From Neisseria meningitidis (GTDB lineage Bacteria; Pseudomonadota; Gammaproteobacteria; Burkholderiales; Neisseriaceae), in the NCBI GenBank assembly GCA_923184405.1, contig OV299793.1:1964574-2028573 (forward strand): a stretch of DNA of 64,000 bases. The letters are read 5' to 3'. The position numbers were made by a program, and so were the translations under genes. The number at the start of each line of letters is the position of its first letter. Positions within the stretch are counted from its first letter, which is position 1. Shown piece by piece: positions 10,334-20,632 of this stretch. The notes below the pieces were generated by a model. It saw only the letters and a program-made list of their open reading frames with translations. It was not told where the DNA came from and made no database searches.

Positions 10334-10768
10334 ATGCCCGCCTGTTTCTGCCCCCACTGCAAAACCCGTCTCTGGGTCAAAGAAACCCAACTCAATGTCG
10401 CCCAAGGCTTCGTCGTCTGCCAAAAATGCGAAGGACTGTTTAAAGCCAAAGACCATCTCGCAAGCACGAAAGAACCCATATTCAACGATTTGCCCGAGGC
10501 TGCTTCCGATGTCAAACTCGTTCACCGCATCGGCACGCGCGCCATTGGCAAGAAACAGATTTCCCGCGACGAAATCGCCAGCATCCTCAACGGCAGCACA
10601 ACCCAGCACGATACGCCGCCCGCAACCGCCGCCACCCCTGCCGCCGCACCGCAGGTTGCCATACCGCCCGCCGCGCCTGCCCGTCAGGAAGGGTTCAACT
10701 GGACGATTGCAACCCTGTTTGCCCTTATCGTCCTCATTATGCAACTTTCCAACCTCGTCATCCTATGA
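10334..10768 (+). CDS. Zinc-ribbon protein with C-terminal membrane anchor
   Basis: Complete frame of 144 residues. Two CxxC pairs (CPHCKTRLWVKETQL and CQKCEGLFKA, residues 5-36) form an MJ0042/zinc-ribbon_5-type knuckle. A low-complexity Pro/Ala linker (residues 96-118) leads to one membrane helix, ATLFALIVLIMQLSNLVIL, at the C-terminus. Such proteins are DUF3426-like tail-anchored proteins of unknown role. Its stop overlaps the argA start (ATGA), which suggests coexpression with arginine synthesis only through operon position. Confidence 0.85.
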   Translation: MPACFCPHCKTRLWVKETQLNVAQGFVVCQKCEGLFKAKDHLASTKEPIFNDLPEAASDVKLVHRIGTRAIGKKQISRDEIASILNGSTTQHDTPPATAATPAAAPQVAIPPAAPARQEGFNWTIATLFALIVLIMQLSNLVIL

Positions 10769-12092
10769 TCCTGCCCGACCTCTTTGTCGCCCACTTCCGC
10801 GAAGCCGTCCCCTACATCCGCCAAATGCGCGGCAAAACGCTGGTCGGCGACGATAGACGACCGCCTGCTCCAAGGTGATACCTTAAACAAGCTCGCCGCC
10901 GACATCGGGCTGTTGTCGCAACTGGGCATCAGGCTCGTCCTCATCCACGCCGCGCGCCACTCCCTCGACCGCCACGGCCGCCGCGCAAGGCCGCACGCCG
11001 CATTATTGCCGGGGCTTGCGCGTTACCGACGAAACCTCGCTCGAACAGGCGCAGCAGTTTGCCGGCACCGTCCGCAGCCGTTTTAAAGCCGCAATGCGCG
11101 GCAGCATTTCCGGGTTCGCGCGCGCGCCTTCCGTCCCGCCTCGAATCGTGAAACTTCCAGACCGCCCGTCCGATAGGTCTGATTGACGGGACCGATATGG
11201 AAATCACGCGGGCGTCATCCGCAAAACCGACACGCGCCGCCCTCCGCTTCCAACCCGACGCGGGCAATATCGCCATGGCTGCCGCCGCTCGGACATTCCT
11301 ACAGCGGCAAGATCTTCCATCTCGATATGCTTCAAACCGCCGCATCTGTCGCCGTCTCGCTTCAGGCCGAAAAACTCGTTTACCTGACCCTTTCGGACGG
11401 CATTGCCCGCCCCGACGGCACGCTCGCCGAAACCCTCTCGGCACAGGAAGCGCAATCGCTGGCGGAACACGCAGCACGGCGAAACGCGACGGCTGATTTC
11501 GTCCACCGTTGCCGCGCTCGAAGGCGGCGTGCATCGCGTCCAAATCCTCAACGGCGCCGCCGACGGCAGCATGCTGCAAGAACTCTTCCACCCGCAGACG
11601 GCATCACCGGCACATCCCCATCGCCACAGAAGCCTTCTGTAAGCATCAGGCAAGCGCACAGCGGCGACATCCCGCACATTGCCGCATAATCCGACCGCTG
11701 GAAGAACAGGCCATCCTGCCGCACCGCAGCCGCGAATACCTCGAAAACCACATTTCCGAACATTCCTTCCTCGAACACGTCGGCAACCGGTACGGTTGCG
11801 ACGCCTTGAAAATCTTTGCTCAAGCCGATTGCAGCGAAATCGCCTAGCCTTGCCGTCTCGCCGCAGGCACAGGACTGCGGCTACGGCGAACGCCTGCATA
11901 CCCACATTATCGAATAAAACGAGCGGAATACGCATAAGCAGGCTGCTCGCACTGTCCGCAGCTACCTGCGAATCGTTTGCCGAACGCCGCCTTCAGACGG
12001 AAACGAAAGACGAGTTGCCCGAAACGCTGGGCAAAGACTACCGCAGCAACGGACGGAATTCCCACATTATGATAACTCGCCTAAACCTCTGA
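10765..12092 (+). pseudogene. argA: N-acetylglutamate synthase, many frameshifts
   Basis: ArgA makes N-acetylglutamate from glutamate and acetyl-CoA, the first arginine step; it is built from an amino-acid-kinase domain and a GNAT domain. Kinase-domain pieces are LFVAHFREAVPYIRQMRGKT, GDTLNKLAADIGLLSQLGIR and LDMLQTAASVAVSLQAEK; LVYLTLSDGIARPDGTLAET and the regulatory linker follow; GNAT pieces are RQAHSGDIPHIAA, HRSREYLENHISE and NGRNSHI near the end. At least six single-base breaks (near 10855, 10975, 11100, 11215, 11270, 11470, 11600 and beyond) spread it over three frames. Length matches the family's about 436 residues. Confidence 0.82.
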
Positions 12093-12114
12093 CAGCAACG
12101 AAAAGACGCTGCAC

Positions 12115-12148
12115 AAATGCCGTCTGAACCCCGTCTCAGACGGCATTT
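12115..12148. terminator. Inverted DUS pair after argA
   Basis: A perfect AT-DUS stem with a short loop ends the tsaB-to-argA gene run; A and T runs flank it. Confidence 0.9.
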
Positions 12149-12290
12149 CTACGATTATAAAGCAGACTCCCAGAAACCAGTACAGCAAAGACTCGCAATG
12201 ACGGAATAATCGTACTATCTGCGGCTACGTCGCCATGTCCTGATCTTCCTGAAACCACGATAAAGACCTGACAAACCCTCAAGGAAGCTG

Positions 12291-14300
12291 ATGAAATCCT
12301 ACCCCGACCTCTACTGCCATTATGAAAACCTCAATTCCGCCGAAACGCACAATTTCGCTGATGAAGCGAATGCCGAAACGCAAGCGCATTTTTAAGAAAA
12401 CGACAAGGCGCGCGCAATTTCAGACAACATTTACGCGCAGTTGCAGAACACGCGGCAGATTGCGTAGTGTACAGCGAACACCGCGCGCGGATGTACCATT
12501 TCCATCAGGACGCAGAGTATCCGAAGGGCGTGTACCGCGTGTGTACCGCGGCGACGTATCGTTCCGGCTATCCCGAGTGGAAAATCCTGTTTTCGGTGGC
12601 GGATTTCGACGAATTGCTTGGCGACGATGTGTATCTGGGCGGCGTGTCGCAGCGGGTGGAACAGCCCAACCGCGCGTTGTTAACACTGAGCAAATTGGGC
12701 AGCGATACGGCGTACACGCTGGAAGTGGATGTGGAAGCAGGGGAGTTGGTCAGAAGGCGGTTTTCACTTTCCGGCAGGCAAAAACCATGTGTCGTGGCGC
12801 GATGAAAACAGCGTGTGGGTGTGTCCGGCTTGGAACGAACGCCAGTTGACCCAATCGGGCTATCCGCGCGAAGTATGGCTGGTGGAACGCGGCAAGAGTT
12901 TCGAGGAAAGCCTGCCTGTGTATCAAATCGGCGAAGACGGCATGATGGTGAACGCGTGGCGTTATCTCGATCCACAGGGTTCGCCGATTGATTTGATTGA
13001 AGCGTCGGACGGCTTTTACACCAAAACCTATTTGCGGGTCTCAGCCGAAGGCGAGGCGAAACCGTTAAACCTGCCCAACGATTGCGACGTGGTCGGCTAT
13101 CTGGCGGGGCATCTTTGCTGACGCTGCGCAGGACTGGAACCGCGCGAACCAAAGCTATCCGAGCGGCGCGCTGGTGGCGGTGAAGCTGAATCGCGGCGAA
13201 ATCAGGGCGGCGCAGCATTTGTTTGCGCCCGATGAAACGCAGGCATTGGAAAGCGTGGAAACGACCAAGCGTTTTGTGGTGGCGAGCCTGTTGGAGAACG
13301 TACAAGGCCGTCTGAAGCATGGCGGTTTGCCGACGGCAAATGGCAGGAAGTCGAATTGCCGCGCCTGCCCTCAGGCGCGTTGGAAATGACCGACCAACCT
13401 TGGGGCGGCGACGTGGTTTACCTTGCCGCCAGCGATTTCACCACGCCGCTGACGCTGTTTGCGCTGGATTTGAACGTGATGGAACTGACCGTCATGCGCC
13501 GCCAGCCGCAGCAGTTTGATTCAGACGGCATTAACGTGCAGCAGTTTTGGACGACTTCGGCTGACGGCGAGCGCATTCCTTATTTCCACGTCGGCAAAAC
13601 GCCGCGCCCGACATGCCGACGCTGGTCTATGCTTACGGCGGTTTCGGCATATCCGAATTGCCGCATTATCCGGGCAGCATTGGCAAATATTGGCTGGAAG
13701 AGGGCAATGCCTTTGTATTGGCGAACATCCGCGGCGGCGGCGAGTTCGGCCCGCGCTGGCATCAGGCGGCGCAGGAATCAGCAAACATAAAGCGTTGATG
13801 ATTTATTGGCAGTCGTGCGCGATTTGTCCGAACGCGGTATCAGTTCGCCCGAACACATCGGCTTGCAGGGCGGCAGCAACGGCGGACTGATTACTGCCGC
13901 CGCCTTCGTGCGCGAACCGCAAAGCATCGGCGCGCTGGTGTGCGAAGTGCCGCTGACCGACATGATCCGTTATCCGCTGCTCTCCGCCGGTTCAGCTGGA
14001 CAGACGAATACGGCAATCCGCAAAATACGAAGTCTGCAAACGCCGGTTGGGCGAATTGTCGCCGTATCACAATCTTTCAGACGGCATCGATTATCCGCCC
14101 GCGCTCATTACCACCAGCCTCTCCGACGATCGCGTCCATCCCGCCCACGCGCTCAAGTTCTACGCCAAACTGCGCGAAACCTCCGCGCAATCTTGGCTCT
14201 ACTGCCTGACGGCGGCGGCCATACTAAGAACGGCACCCAACGCGAATCCGCTGACGAACTCGCCTGCATCTTGCTGTTTTTGAAAGAGTTTTTGGGCTAA
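12291..14300 (+). pseudogene. Prolyl oligopeptidase family serine peptidase
   Basis: The protein is an S9-family peptidase with an N-terminal beta-propeller domain (about residues 1-400) and a C-terminal alpha/beta hydrolase domain. The start is ATG 12291 (MKSYPDLYCHYENL). Hydrolase features are LVYAYGGFGISELPHYPGS, ANIRGGGEFGPRWHQ, the nucleophile elbow GGSNGGLITAAAF, SDDRVHPAHALKFYAKL (catalytic Asp region) and a GGGHT segment for the catalytic His. Frame breaks occur near 12440, 12750, 13110, 13330, 13605, 13790, 13995 and 14200. The intact protein would have about 670 residues. It is probably cytoplasmic, since no signal peptide is seen. Confidence 0.85.
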
Positions 14301-14330
14301 TGGCGGGGAGCGGCACCGCCGCCGCGAATG

Positions 14331-14370
14331 AAAAAAGGTCGTCTGAAACTGCTTTTTCAGACGACCTTTT
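14331..14370. terminator. Hairpin of AGGTCGTCTGAA dialect DUS
   Basis: Two facing copies of AGGTCGTCTGAA form a stem with A/T-run flanks between convergent peptidase and AraC-type genes. This is the uptake dialect described for the N. mucosa group rather than the AT-DUS used elsewhere in the window. Confidence 0.88.
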
Positions 14371-14411
14371 AATGGTTGTTTCAAATCAAAATATCTATGC
14401 CGCAAGCCCCA

Positions 14412-15366
14412 TCAGCACTTCTTCACATCCGAACGCAAAAATCCGTAATGCCGTCTGAACGCTTCGTTGAACCGTCCCGCGCGGCGGTAGCCGCAAAAGT
14501 GCATGGCGGCTTGACGGTGCTGCCGGATTCGATGAGGGCGAGCGCGTGTTCCAGCCGCAGGCGGCGCAGGCATCCGGCGACGGTTTCGCCGATTTGCGCT
14601 TTGAAATAGCGTTTCAGGTAGCATTCGTTCAGTCCGACGCGGCGGGCGATTTCGGCGATGGTCAGCGGACGGGCGAATTCGTGTTGCAGGATGTCGGCGG
14701 CTTTGTCTATGCGCCGACGGCGGTAACCGCTGTCGTGGCGGCGGAAGGTGAAGCGCAATAATCGGGCGGAGAGTTCCAGCGCGGCGGCTTCGTCGGCAAG
14801 CAGGCCGAAGCCGTCCGATTCGAACGGGCGTTGCAGCAGTGGGCAGGCCGCCGCCGTCAGTGCCGCTGCGTTTTGCGCCAGCCGTTGCAGGGCGAATCGG
14901 CCTATTGTTTGCGGCGAAAACAGGCGTTCGTCCAGCAAGCCTTCGTCGTGCCAGCGGCGCAGTTTTTCCAGCGAAAAATCCAAATGCAGCGCGCACATGC
15001 CGCTGTTGTCGGGCAGCAGGGTTTCGGATACGTCCGCCAAATCGCCGCGTACCAGTCAGATTTCGCCGACAGATGGGCGGTATTCCCTACCGCCCATTTG
15101 TAACCGATTCTGCCCCGACACCATGACGAACAAGGCGCAGTTGTGGCTGAAATTGTGGATTTCGGTGGGAAACGCGCCTGTTCCGCCGCCGCGCATCCGC
15201 GACAAGGTGATGCCCGAATCGAAGCGGTTGATGCACATTTCCAGATGCAAACCGGGCTGTTTTGCCTGCGCAATGAGCGCGCTGTCGGAACAGCCGTCCA
15301 ACGCCCAGCCGGATTTATCGGAGCGACATAGGTTTGGTACTGGCGGTAGATGGCGGCGGTGTTCAT
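14412..15366 (-). pseudogene. mpeR: AraC-family transcriptional regulator, MpeR-like
   Basis: The N-terminus MNTAAIYRQYQTYVAP and the C-terminal double helix-turn-helix (DILQHEFARPLTIAEIARR, then VGLNECYLKRYFK and LRLEHALALIES) identify an AraC/XylS regulator of about 317 residues. Position beside a TonB receptor and binding protein matches MpeR, the gonococcal iron-regulated regulator of efflux and iron genes; the name is by context and similarity. A frameshift near 15310, a TGA at 15056-15058 where Trp is expected, and a shift near 14510 break it. It is transcribed divergently from the binding protein gene. Confidence 0.75.
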
Positions 15367-15409
15367 GATTGGATAGGAACGAGTTGTCTAACAAATGAAT
15401 TAAATAGGA

Positions 15410-15424
15410 ATTATTACCAATAAT
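15410..15424. promoter_or_regulatory. AT-rich palindrome upstream of the mpeR-like gene
   Basis: ATTATTACCAATAAT is a perfect inverted repeat 44 bp before the AraC-gene start. It resembles part of a Fur site but is short; assignment is inference. Confidence 0.4.
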
Positions 15425-15447
15425 CAAGCGCAGGGATTGGTTGAAAC

Positions 15448-15487
15448 GGAAAAGGTCGTCTGAAAGGGTGTTTCAGACGACCTTTTC
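15448..15487. terminator. AGGTCGTCTGAA hairpin in a divergent promoter region
   Basis: A near-perfect stem GGAAAAGGTCGTCTGAAA with its complement lies between two divergent genes, where a terminator is not expected. It could insulate the two promoters or only serve as an uptake word. Confidence 0.8.
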
Positions 15488-15558
15488 CGTATCGCGAATT
15501 TGTTTTGCCGTATCGGGAATTTTGCGTTTTGCGGCGTGGTTTCTGCAGGTTGTTTGCT

Positions 15559-15582
15559 TAATAATAAACATTCTTATTCGTA
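15559..15582 (+). promoter_or_regulatory. Candidate Fur box before the binding-protein gene
   Basis: The AT-rich stretch AATAATAAACATTCTTATTC lies 20-43 bp before the GTG start and resembles the Fur consensus with its AAT/ATT half-sites. Iron repression fits the neighbouring transport genes. Seen by eye only. Confidence 0.5.
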
Positions 15583-15601
15583 TGCAAAGGAACCGCACAC
15601 C

Positions 15602-16567
15602 GTGAAACCGCGTTTTTATTGGGCAGCCTGCGCCGTCCTGCTGAACGCCTGTTCGACCGAACCTGCCGCCGAAAAAACTGTATCCGCCGCATCCGCATCT
15701 GCCGCCACGCTGACCGTGCCGACCGCGCAGGGCGATGCCGTTGTGCCGAAGAATCCCGAACGCGTCGCCGTGTACGACTGGACGGCGTTGGATACGCTGA
15801 CCGAATTGGGCGTGAATGTGGGCGCAACCACCGCGCCAGTGCGCGTGGATTATTTGCAGCCTGCATTTGACAAAGCGGCAACGGTGGGGACGCTGTTCGA
15901 GCCAGATTACGAAGCCATGCACCGCTACAATCCTCAGCCTGTCATTACAGTCGTGCCGGGCGCGGAAGCATATGAACAGTTGGCGAAAAACGCAACCACC
16001 ATAGATCTGACGGTGGACAACGGCAATATCCGCACCAGCGGCGAAAAGCAGATGGAGACCTCGGCGCGGATTTTCGGCAAGGAAGCGCGCGCGGCGCAAT
16101 TGAAGGTGCAGATTGACGCGCTGTTCGCCCAAACGCGCGAAGCCGCCAAAGGCAAAGGACGCGGGCTGGTGCTGTCGGTTACGGGTAACAAGGTGTCCGC
16201 CTTCGGCACGCAGTCGAGGTTGGCAAGTTGGATACACGGCGACATCGGCCTACCGCCTGTAGACGAATCTTTACGCAACGAGGGGCACGGGCAGCCTGTT
16301 ACCTTCGAATACATCAAACAGAAAGACCCCGATTGGATTTTCATCATCGACCGTACCGCCGCCATCGGGCAGGAAGGACCGGCGGCTGTCGAAGTATTGG
16401 ATAACGCGCTGGTACGCGGCACGAACGCTTAGAAGCGCAAGCAAATCATCGTCATGCCTGCCGCGAACTACATTGTCGCGGGCGGCGCGCGGCAGTTGAT
16501 TCAGGCGGCGGAGCAGTTCAAGGCGGCGTTTGAAAAGGCAGAACCCGTTGCGGCGGGGAAAGAGTAG
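15602..16567 (+). pseudogene. Periplasmic siderophore-binding lipoprotein (FetB-like)
   Basis: The GTG start gives MKPRFYWAACAVLLNACSTE, a lipoprotein signal peptide with lipobox, followed by a class III (BtuF/FepB-type) substrate-binding protein: PERVAVYDWTALDTLTELGV, VGTLFEPDYEAMHRYNPQ, IFGKEARAAQLKVQIDALF and DWIFIIDRTAAIGQEG. Such proteins carry ferric siderophore from a TonB receptor to an inner-membrane ABC transporter. The only break is a TAG at 16430-16432 in place of a Trp; the same frame then runs 44 codons to a TAG at 16567. The ABC permease and ATPase are not in this window. Confidence 0.8.
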
Positions 16568-16568
16568 G

Positions 16569-17059
16569 AAGTCGTCTGAAAACGGAGCCTCCGAAGCAAG
16601 CGGGGGTTTCGCGAAGCTAAAGTGCAGTAACAACGAATTGAAAAGCAGACTGTATGTTGAAAATACCGCTCAGCAAACCTACGGTTTGCCGCCCTCTCCC
16701 AGGGCCTCTCCCACAGGGAGAGGGGATTGGGCTGCAGGCTGCCTTTAAGGTTTAGGCAAATTTTTAGCTTCGTTGAAGCTGCGATTTCAGAAGCTCCGTG
16801 TAAGCTTCGCAGAAACTCCGCTTCCTTCGAAAGCTCCGTTTTCAGACGACCTGTGAAAGTACCGCAGGCACACGCATCGAACGGCTGAATCAAAGATTCA
16901 GACGGATGGCAGTCCGCACCCGAGTTTATGCGGCAAACAGCGAGGCTAGGTAATCCGTCCCCTCTCCCTGTGGTAGAAGGTTAGGGAGAAGCGGTAAGCC
17001 GCAGGCTTACATCAAAGCCGATAACGCTTTCACAAAGCCACTGAGCACTGAAAACTGAA
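16569..17059 (+). repeat. Long intergenic repeat, copy 1 (DUS-bounded module plus tail)
   Basis: The stretch holds no gene. Its first 284 bp (16569-16852) begin AAGTCGTCTGAAAACGGAGC and end with the complement GCTCCGTTTTCAGACGACCT, so the ends are inverted repeats built on the AGGTCGTCTGAA word. Inside is the palindrome-like CTCTCCCACAGGGAGAGGGG. The tail (16853-17059) contains GGCACACGCATCGAACGGCT and a second CCCTCTCCCTGTG. Copy 2 follows directly. Confidence 0.8.
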
Positions 17060-17552
17060 AGGTCGTCTGAAAACGGAGCTTTCGGCGGAAGCAGAGTTTC
17101 TACGAAGCTAAAACCGAAGCTGCAAAATCGAAAAGCAGCCTGCACGTTGAAAATGCCGCCCAAGCAAACCTGCGGTTTGCCGCCCTGTCCCTAGCCCTCT
17201 CCCACAGGGAGAGGGGATTGGGGTGCAGGCTGTCTTTAAGGTTCAGGCAAATTTTTAACTTCGTTGAAGCTGCGATTTCAGAAGCTCCGTTTAGCTTCGC
17301 AAAACTCCGCTTCCTTCGAAAGCTCCGTTTTCAGACGACCTTTGGAGTACCGCAGGCACACGCATCGAACGGCTGAATCAAAGATTCAGACCGATGGCAG
17401 TCCGCACCCGAGTTTATGCGGCAAACAGCGAGGCTACGGCAACCCGCCCCCTCTCCCTGTGGGAGAGGGTTAGGAGAGGGCGGTGAGCCGCAGGCTTACA
17501 TCAAAGCCGATAACGCTTCCATTACAACTCCGCCCACTGAAAGCAGCCTGCA
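17060..17552 (+). repeat. Long intergenic repeat, copy 2 (tandem)
   Basis: This is a close copy of 16569-17059 in the same order: a DUS-bounded module (17060-17342) and then the same tail. It starts with an exact AGGTCGTCTGAAAACGGAGC. It also carries AAGCAGCCTGCA at 17133-17144 and 17541-17552, a word matching another reported Neisseriaceae uptake dialect (Kingella type). No coding frame is convincing. Confidence 0.8.
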
Positions 17553-17607
17553 ACGAAGCCAAAACGACAAACCGCATCGTAAACCACCCAACCCATAGGA
17601 GAACCCC

Positions 17608-17931
17608 ATGCAAAACGAAACCATCAACCTGAAACAGCACCTTGCCGCCATCAAAGAATACTGGCAGCCCGAAATCATCAACCGCCACGGGTTCCAATTC
17701 CACTTGGTCAAACTTTAGGGCGATTACGGCTGGCATACGCACGGATACAGCGACAAAGTGCTGTTTGCCGTGGAGGGCGACATGGCGGTGGACTTCGCCG
17801 ACGGCGGCAGCATGACGATACGCGAGGGCGAGATGGCGGTCGTGCAGAAGTCGGTGTCGCACCGCCCGCGTTCGGAAAACGGCCGCTCGTTGGTGCTGAT
17901 TGAGTTGTCAGACCCGTCCGAGGCCGTCTGA
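17608..17931 (+). pseudogene. Small cupin-domain protein
   Basis: A 107-residue single cupin: GWHTHGYSDKVLFAVEGDMA carries the metal-binding His residues of cupin motif 1, and REGEMAVVQKSVSHRPRS carries the second-motif His. A TAG at 17716-17718 replaces a Gln just before the first motif. The role is unknown; location between a siderophore-binding protein and a TonB receptor suggests a link to iron uptake. The stop codon lies inside an AG-DUS (AGGCCGTCTGAA at 17921-17932), so the uptake word encodes the C-terminal residues. Confidence 0.72.
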
Positions 17932-18044
17932 AAACGAAGGTTCAGAAGGAAGCTGAGTTTCTGCGAAGCTAAAAGCAGCCTGCACCTTCAATCAATATGC
18001 CGAAAATACAACCCCACCGCACACCAACACACAAAGGAAATCCC

Positions 18045-20219
18045 ATGACACGCTTCAAATATTCCCTGCTGTTTGCCGCCCTGTTGCCCGTGTACGCGCA
18101 GGCCGATGTTTCTGTTTCAGACGACCCCAAACCGCAGGAAAGCACTGAATTGCCGACCATCACCGTTACCGCCGACCGCACCGCGAGTTCCAACGACGGC
18201 TACACTGTCTCCGGCACGCACACCCCGCTCGGGCTGCCCATGACCCTGCGCGAAATCCCGCAGAGCGTCAGCGTCATCACATCGCAACAAATGCGCGACC
18301 AAAACATCAAAACGCTCGACCGCGCCCTGTTGCAGGCGACCGGCACCAGCCGCCGGTTACGGCTCCGACCGCGCGGGCTACAACTACCTGTTCGCGCGCG
18401 GCAGCCGCATCGCCAACTACCAAATCAACGGCATCCCCGTTGCCGACGCGCTGGCCGATACGGGCAATGCCAACACCGCCGCCTATGAGCGCGTAGAAGT
18501 CGTGCGCGGCGTGGCGGGGCTGCTGGACGGCACGGGCGAGCCTTCCGCCACCGTCAATCCGGTGCGCAAACGCCTGACCCGCAAGCCATTGTTTGAAGTC
18601 CGCGCCGAAGCGGGCAACTGCAAACATTTCGGGCTGGACGCGGACGTATCGGGCAGCCTGAACACCGAAGGCACGCTGCGCGGCCGCCTGGTTTCCACCT
18701 TCGGACGCGGCGACTCGTGGCGGCGGCGCGAACGCAGCCGCGATGCCGAACTCTACGGCATTTTGGAATACGACATCGCACCGCAAACCCGCGTCCACGC
18801 AGGCATGGACTACCAGCAGGCGAAAGAAACCGCCGACGCGCCGCTCAGCTACGCCGTGTACGACAGCCAAGGTTATGCCACCGCCTTCGGCCCGAAAGAC
18901 AACCCCGCCACAAATTGGGCGAACAGCCGCCACCGTGCGCTCAACCTGTTCGCTAACATCGAACACCGCTTCAACCAAGACTGGAAACTCAAAGCCGAAT
19001 ACGACTACACCCGCAGCCGCTTCCGCCAGCCCTACGGCGTAGCAGGCGTGCTTTCCATCGACCACAACACCGCCGCCACCGACCTGATTCCCGGTTATTG
19101 GCACGCCGACCCGCGCACCCACAGCGCCAGCGTGTCATTGATCGGCAAATACCGCCTGTTCGGCCGCGAACACGATTTAATCGCGGGTATCAACGGTTAC
19201 AAATACGCCAGCAACAAATACGGCGAACGCAGCATCATCCCCAACGCCATTCCCAACGCCTACCAATTTTTCCCGCACGGGTGCCTACCCGCAGCCTGCA
19301 TCGTTTGCCCAAACCATCCCGCAATACGGCACCAGGCGGCAAATCGGCGGCTATCTCGCCACCCGTTTCCGCGCCGCCGACAACCTTTCGCTGATTTTGG
19401 GCGGACGATACACCCGTTACCGCACCGACAGCTACGACAGCCGCACACAAGGCATGACCTATGTATCCGCCAACCGTTTCACCCCCTACACAGGCATCGT
19501 GTTCGACCTGATAAACAACCTGTCGCTTTATGGCTCGTACAGCAGCCTGTTCGTCCCACAATCGCAAAAGACGAACACGGCAGCTACCTGAAACCCGTAA
19601 CCAGCAACAATCGGGAAGTAAGCATCAAAGGCGAATGGCTTGAAGGCCGTCTGAACGCATCCGCCGCCGTGTACCGCGCCCGTAAAACAACCTCGCCACC
19701 GCAGCGGGACGCGACCTGAGCGGCAACACCTACTACCGCGCCGCCAACCAAGCCAAAACCCACGGCTGGGAAATCAGAGTCGGCGGCCGCATCACGCCCG
19801 AATGGCAGATACAGGCAGGTTACAGCCAAAGCAAAACCCGCGACCAAGACGGCAGCCGCCTGAACCCCGACAGCGTACCCGAACGCAGCTTCAAACTCTT
19901 CACTGCCTACCACTTTGACCCCGAAGCCCCCAGCGGCTGGACCATCGGCGCAGGCGTGCGCTGGCAGAGCAAAACCCACACCGACCCTGCCACGCTCCGC
20001 ATCCCCAACCCCGCCGCCAAAGAACGCGCCGCCGACAACAGCCGCCAAAAAGCCTACGCCGTCGCCGACATCATGGCGCGTTACCGCTTCAATCCGCGCG
20101 CCGAACTGTCGCTGAACGTGGACAACCTGTTCAACAAACACTACCGCACCCAGCCTGACCGCCACAGTTACGGCGCACTGCGGACAGTGAACGCGGCGTT
20201 TACCTATCGGTTTAAATAA
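18045..20219 (+). pseudogene. tdfF: TonB-dependent siderophore receptor (TdfF-like)
   Basis: The outer-membrane receptor imports ferric siderophores using TonB energy. The signal peptide MTRFKYSLLFAALLPVYAQA precedes the TonB box region LPTITVTADRT, a plug domain (MTLREIPQSVSVITSQQMRD ... YERVEVVRGVAGLLDGTGEP) and a long barrel with beta-strand repeats, ending NAAFTYRFK with a terminal aromatic. Length of about 720 residues is usual. Frameshifts near 18350, 19270, 19560 and 19690 break it. Synteny with the AraC gene and FetB-like protein matches the meningococcal/gonococcal TdfF locus; the name is from that context. A TTCAGACGACCC word lies within the signal-peptide end. Confidence 0.8.
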
Positions 20220-20581
20220 GGTCGTCTGAAAACGGAGTTTCTGCGAAGCTATAGTGGATTAACAAAACCAGTACGGTGTTGCCTCGCCTTAGCTCAAAGA
20301 GAACGATTCTCTAAGGTGCTCAAGCACCAAGTGAATCGGTTCCGTACTACTTGTACTGTCTGCAGCTTCGTCGCCTTGTCCTGATTTTGTTAATCCACTA
20401 TAAAAGCAGCTGCACATTGAAAATGCCGCCCAAGCAAACCTTCCAGTTTGCCAGCCTCGTCCTAGACCTCTCCCACGGGAGAACGGATTTGAGTGCAGGC
20501 TGCCTTTAAAGTTCAGGCAAATTTTAACTTCGTTGATACCGAGCTTTAGCTTCGCAGAAACTGCACTTTCAGACGACCTTT
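20219..20581 (+). repeat. Long intergenic repeat, copy 3, split by a CREE
   Basis: After the receptor stop, the same module reappears: AGGTCGTCTGAAAACGGAGT at the left and TTTCAGACGACCT at the right. A Correia element (20250-20402) is inserted 31 bp in. The remaining core matches copies 1 and 2 (AAATGCCGCCCAAGCAAACC, CTCTCCCACGGGAGA) with more differences. Confidence 0.78.
20250..20402. mobile_element. Full-length CREE, 153 bp
   Basis: TATAGTGGATTAACAAAA termini and the internal AGCTCAAAGAGAACGATTCT segment show a long-form Correia element, the form known to bind IHF. It interrupts the third copy of the DUS-bounded repeat and is therefore younger than it. Confidence 0.95.
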
Positions 20582-20632
20582 TGGAACACCACATGTACAC
20601 GCATTTAAGGAATGCCGTCTCAAATGCCTGCC

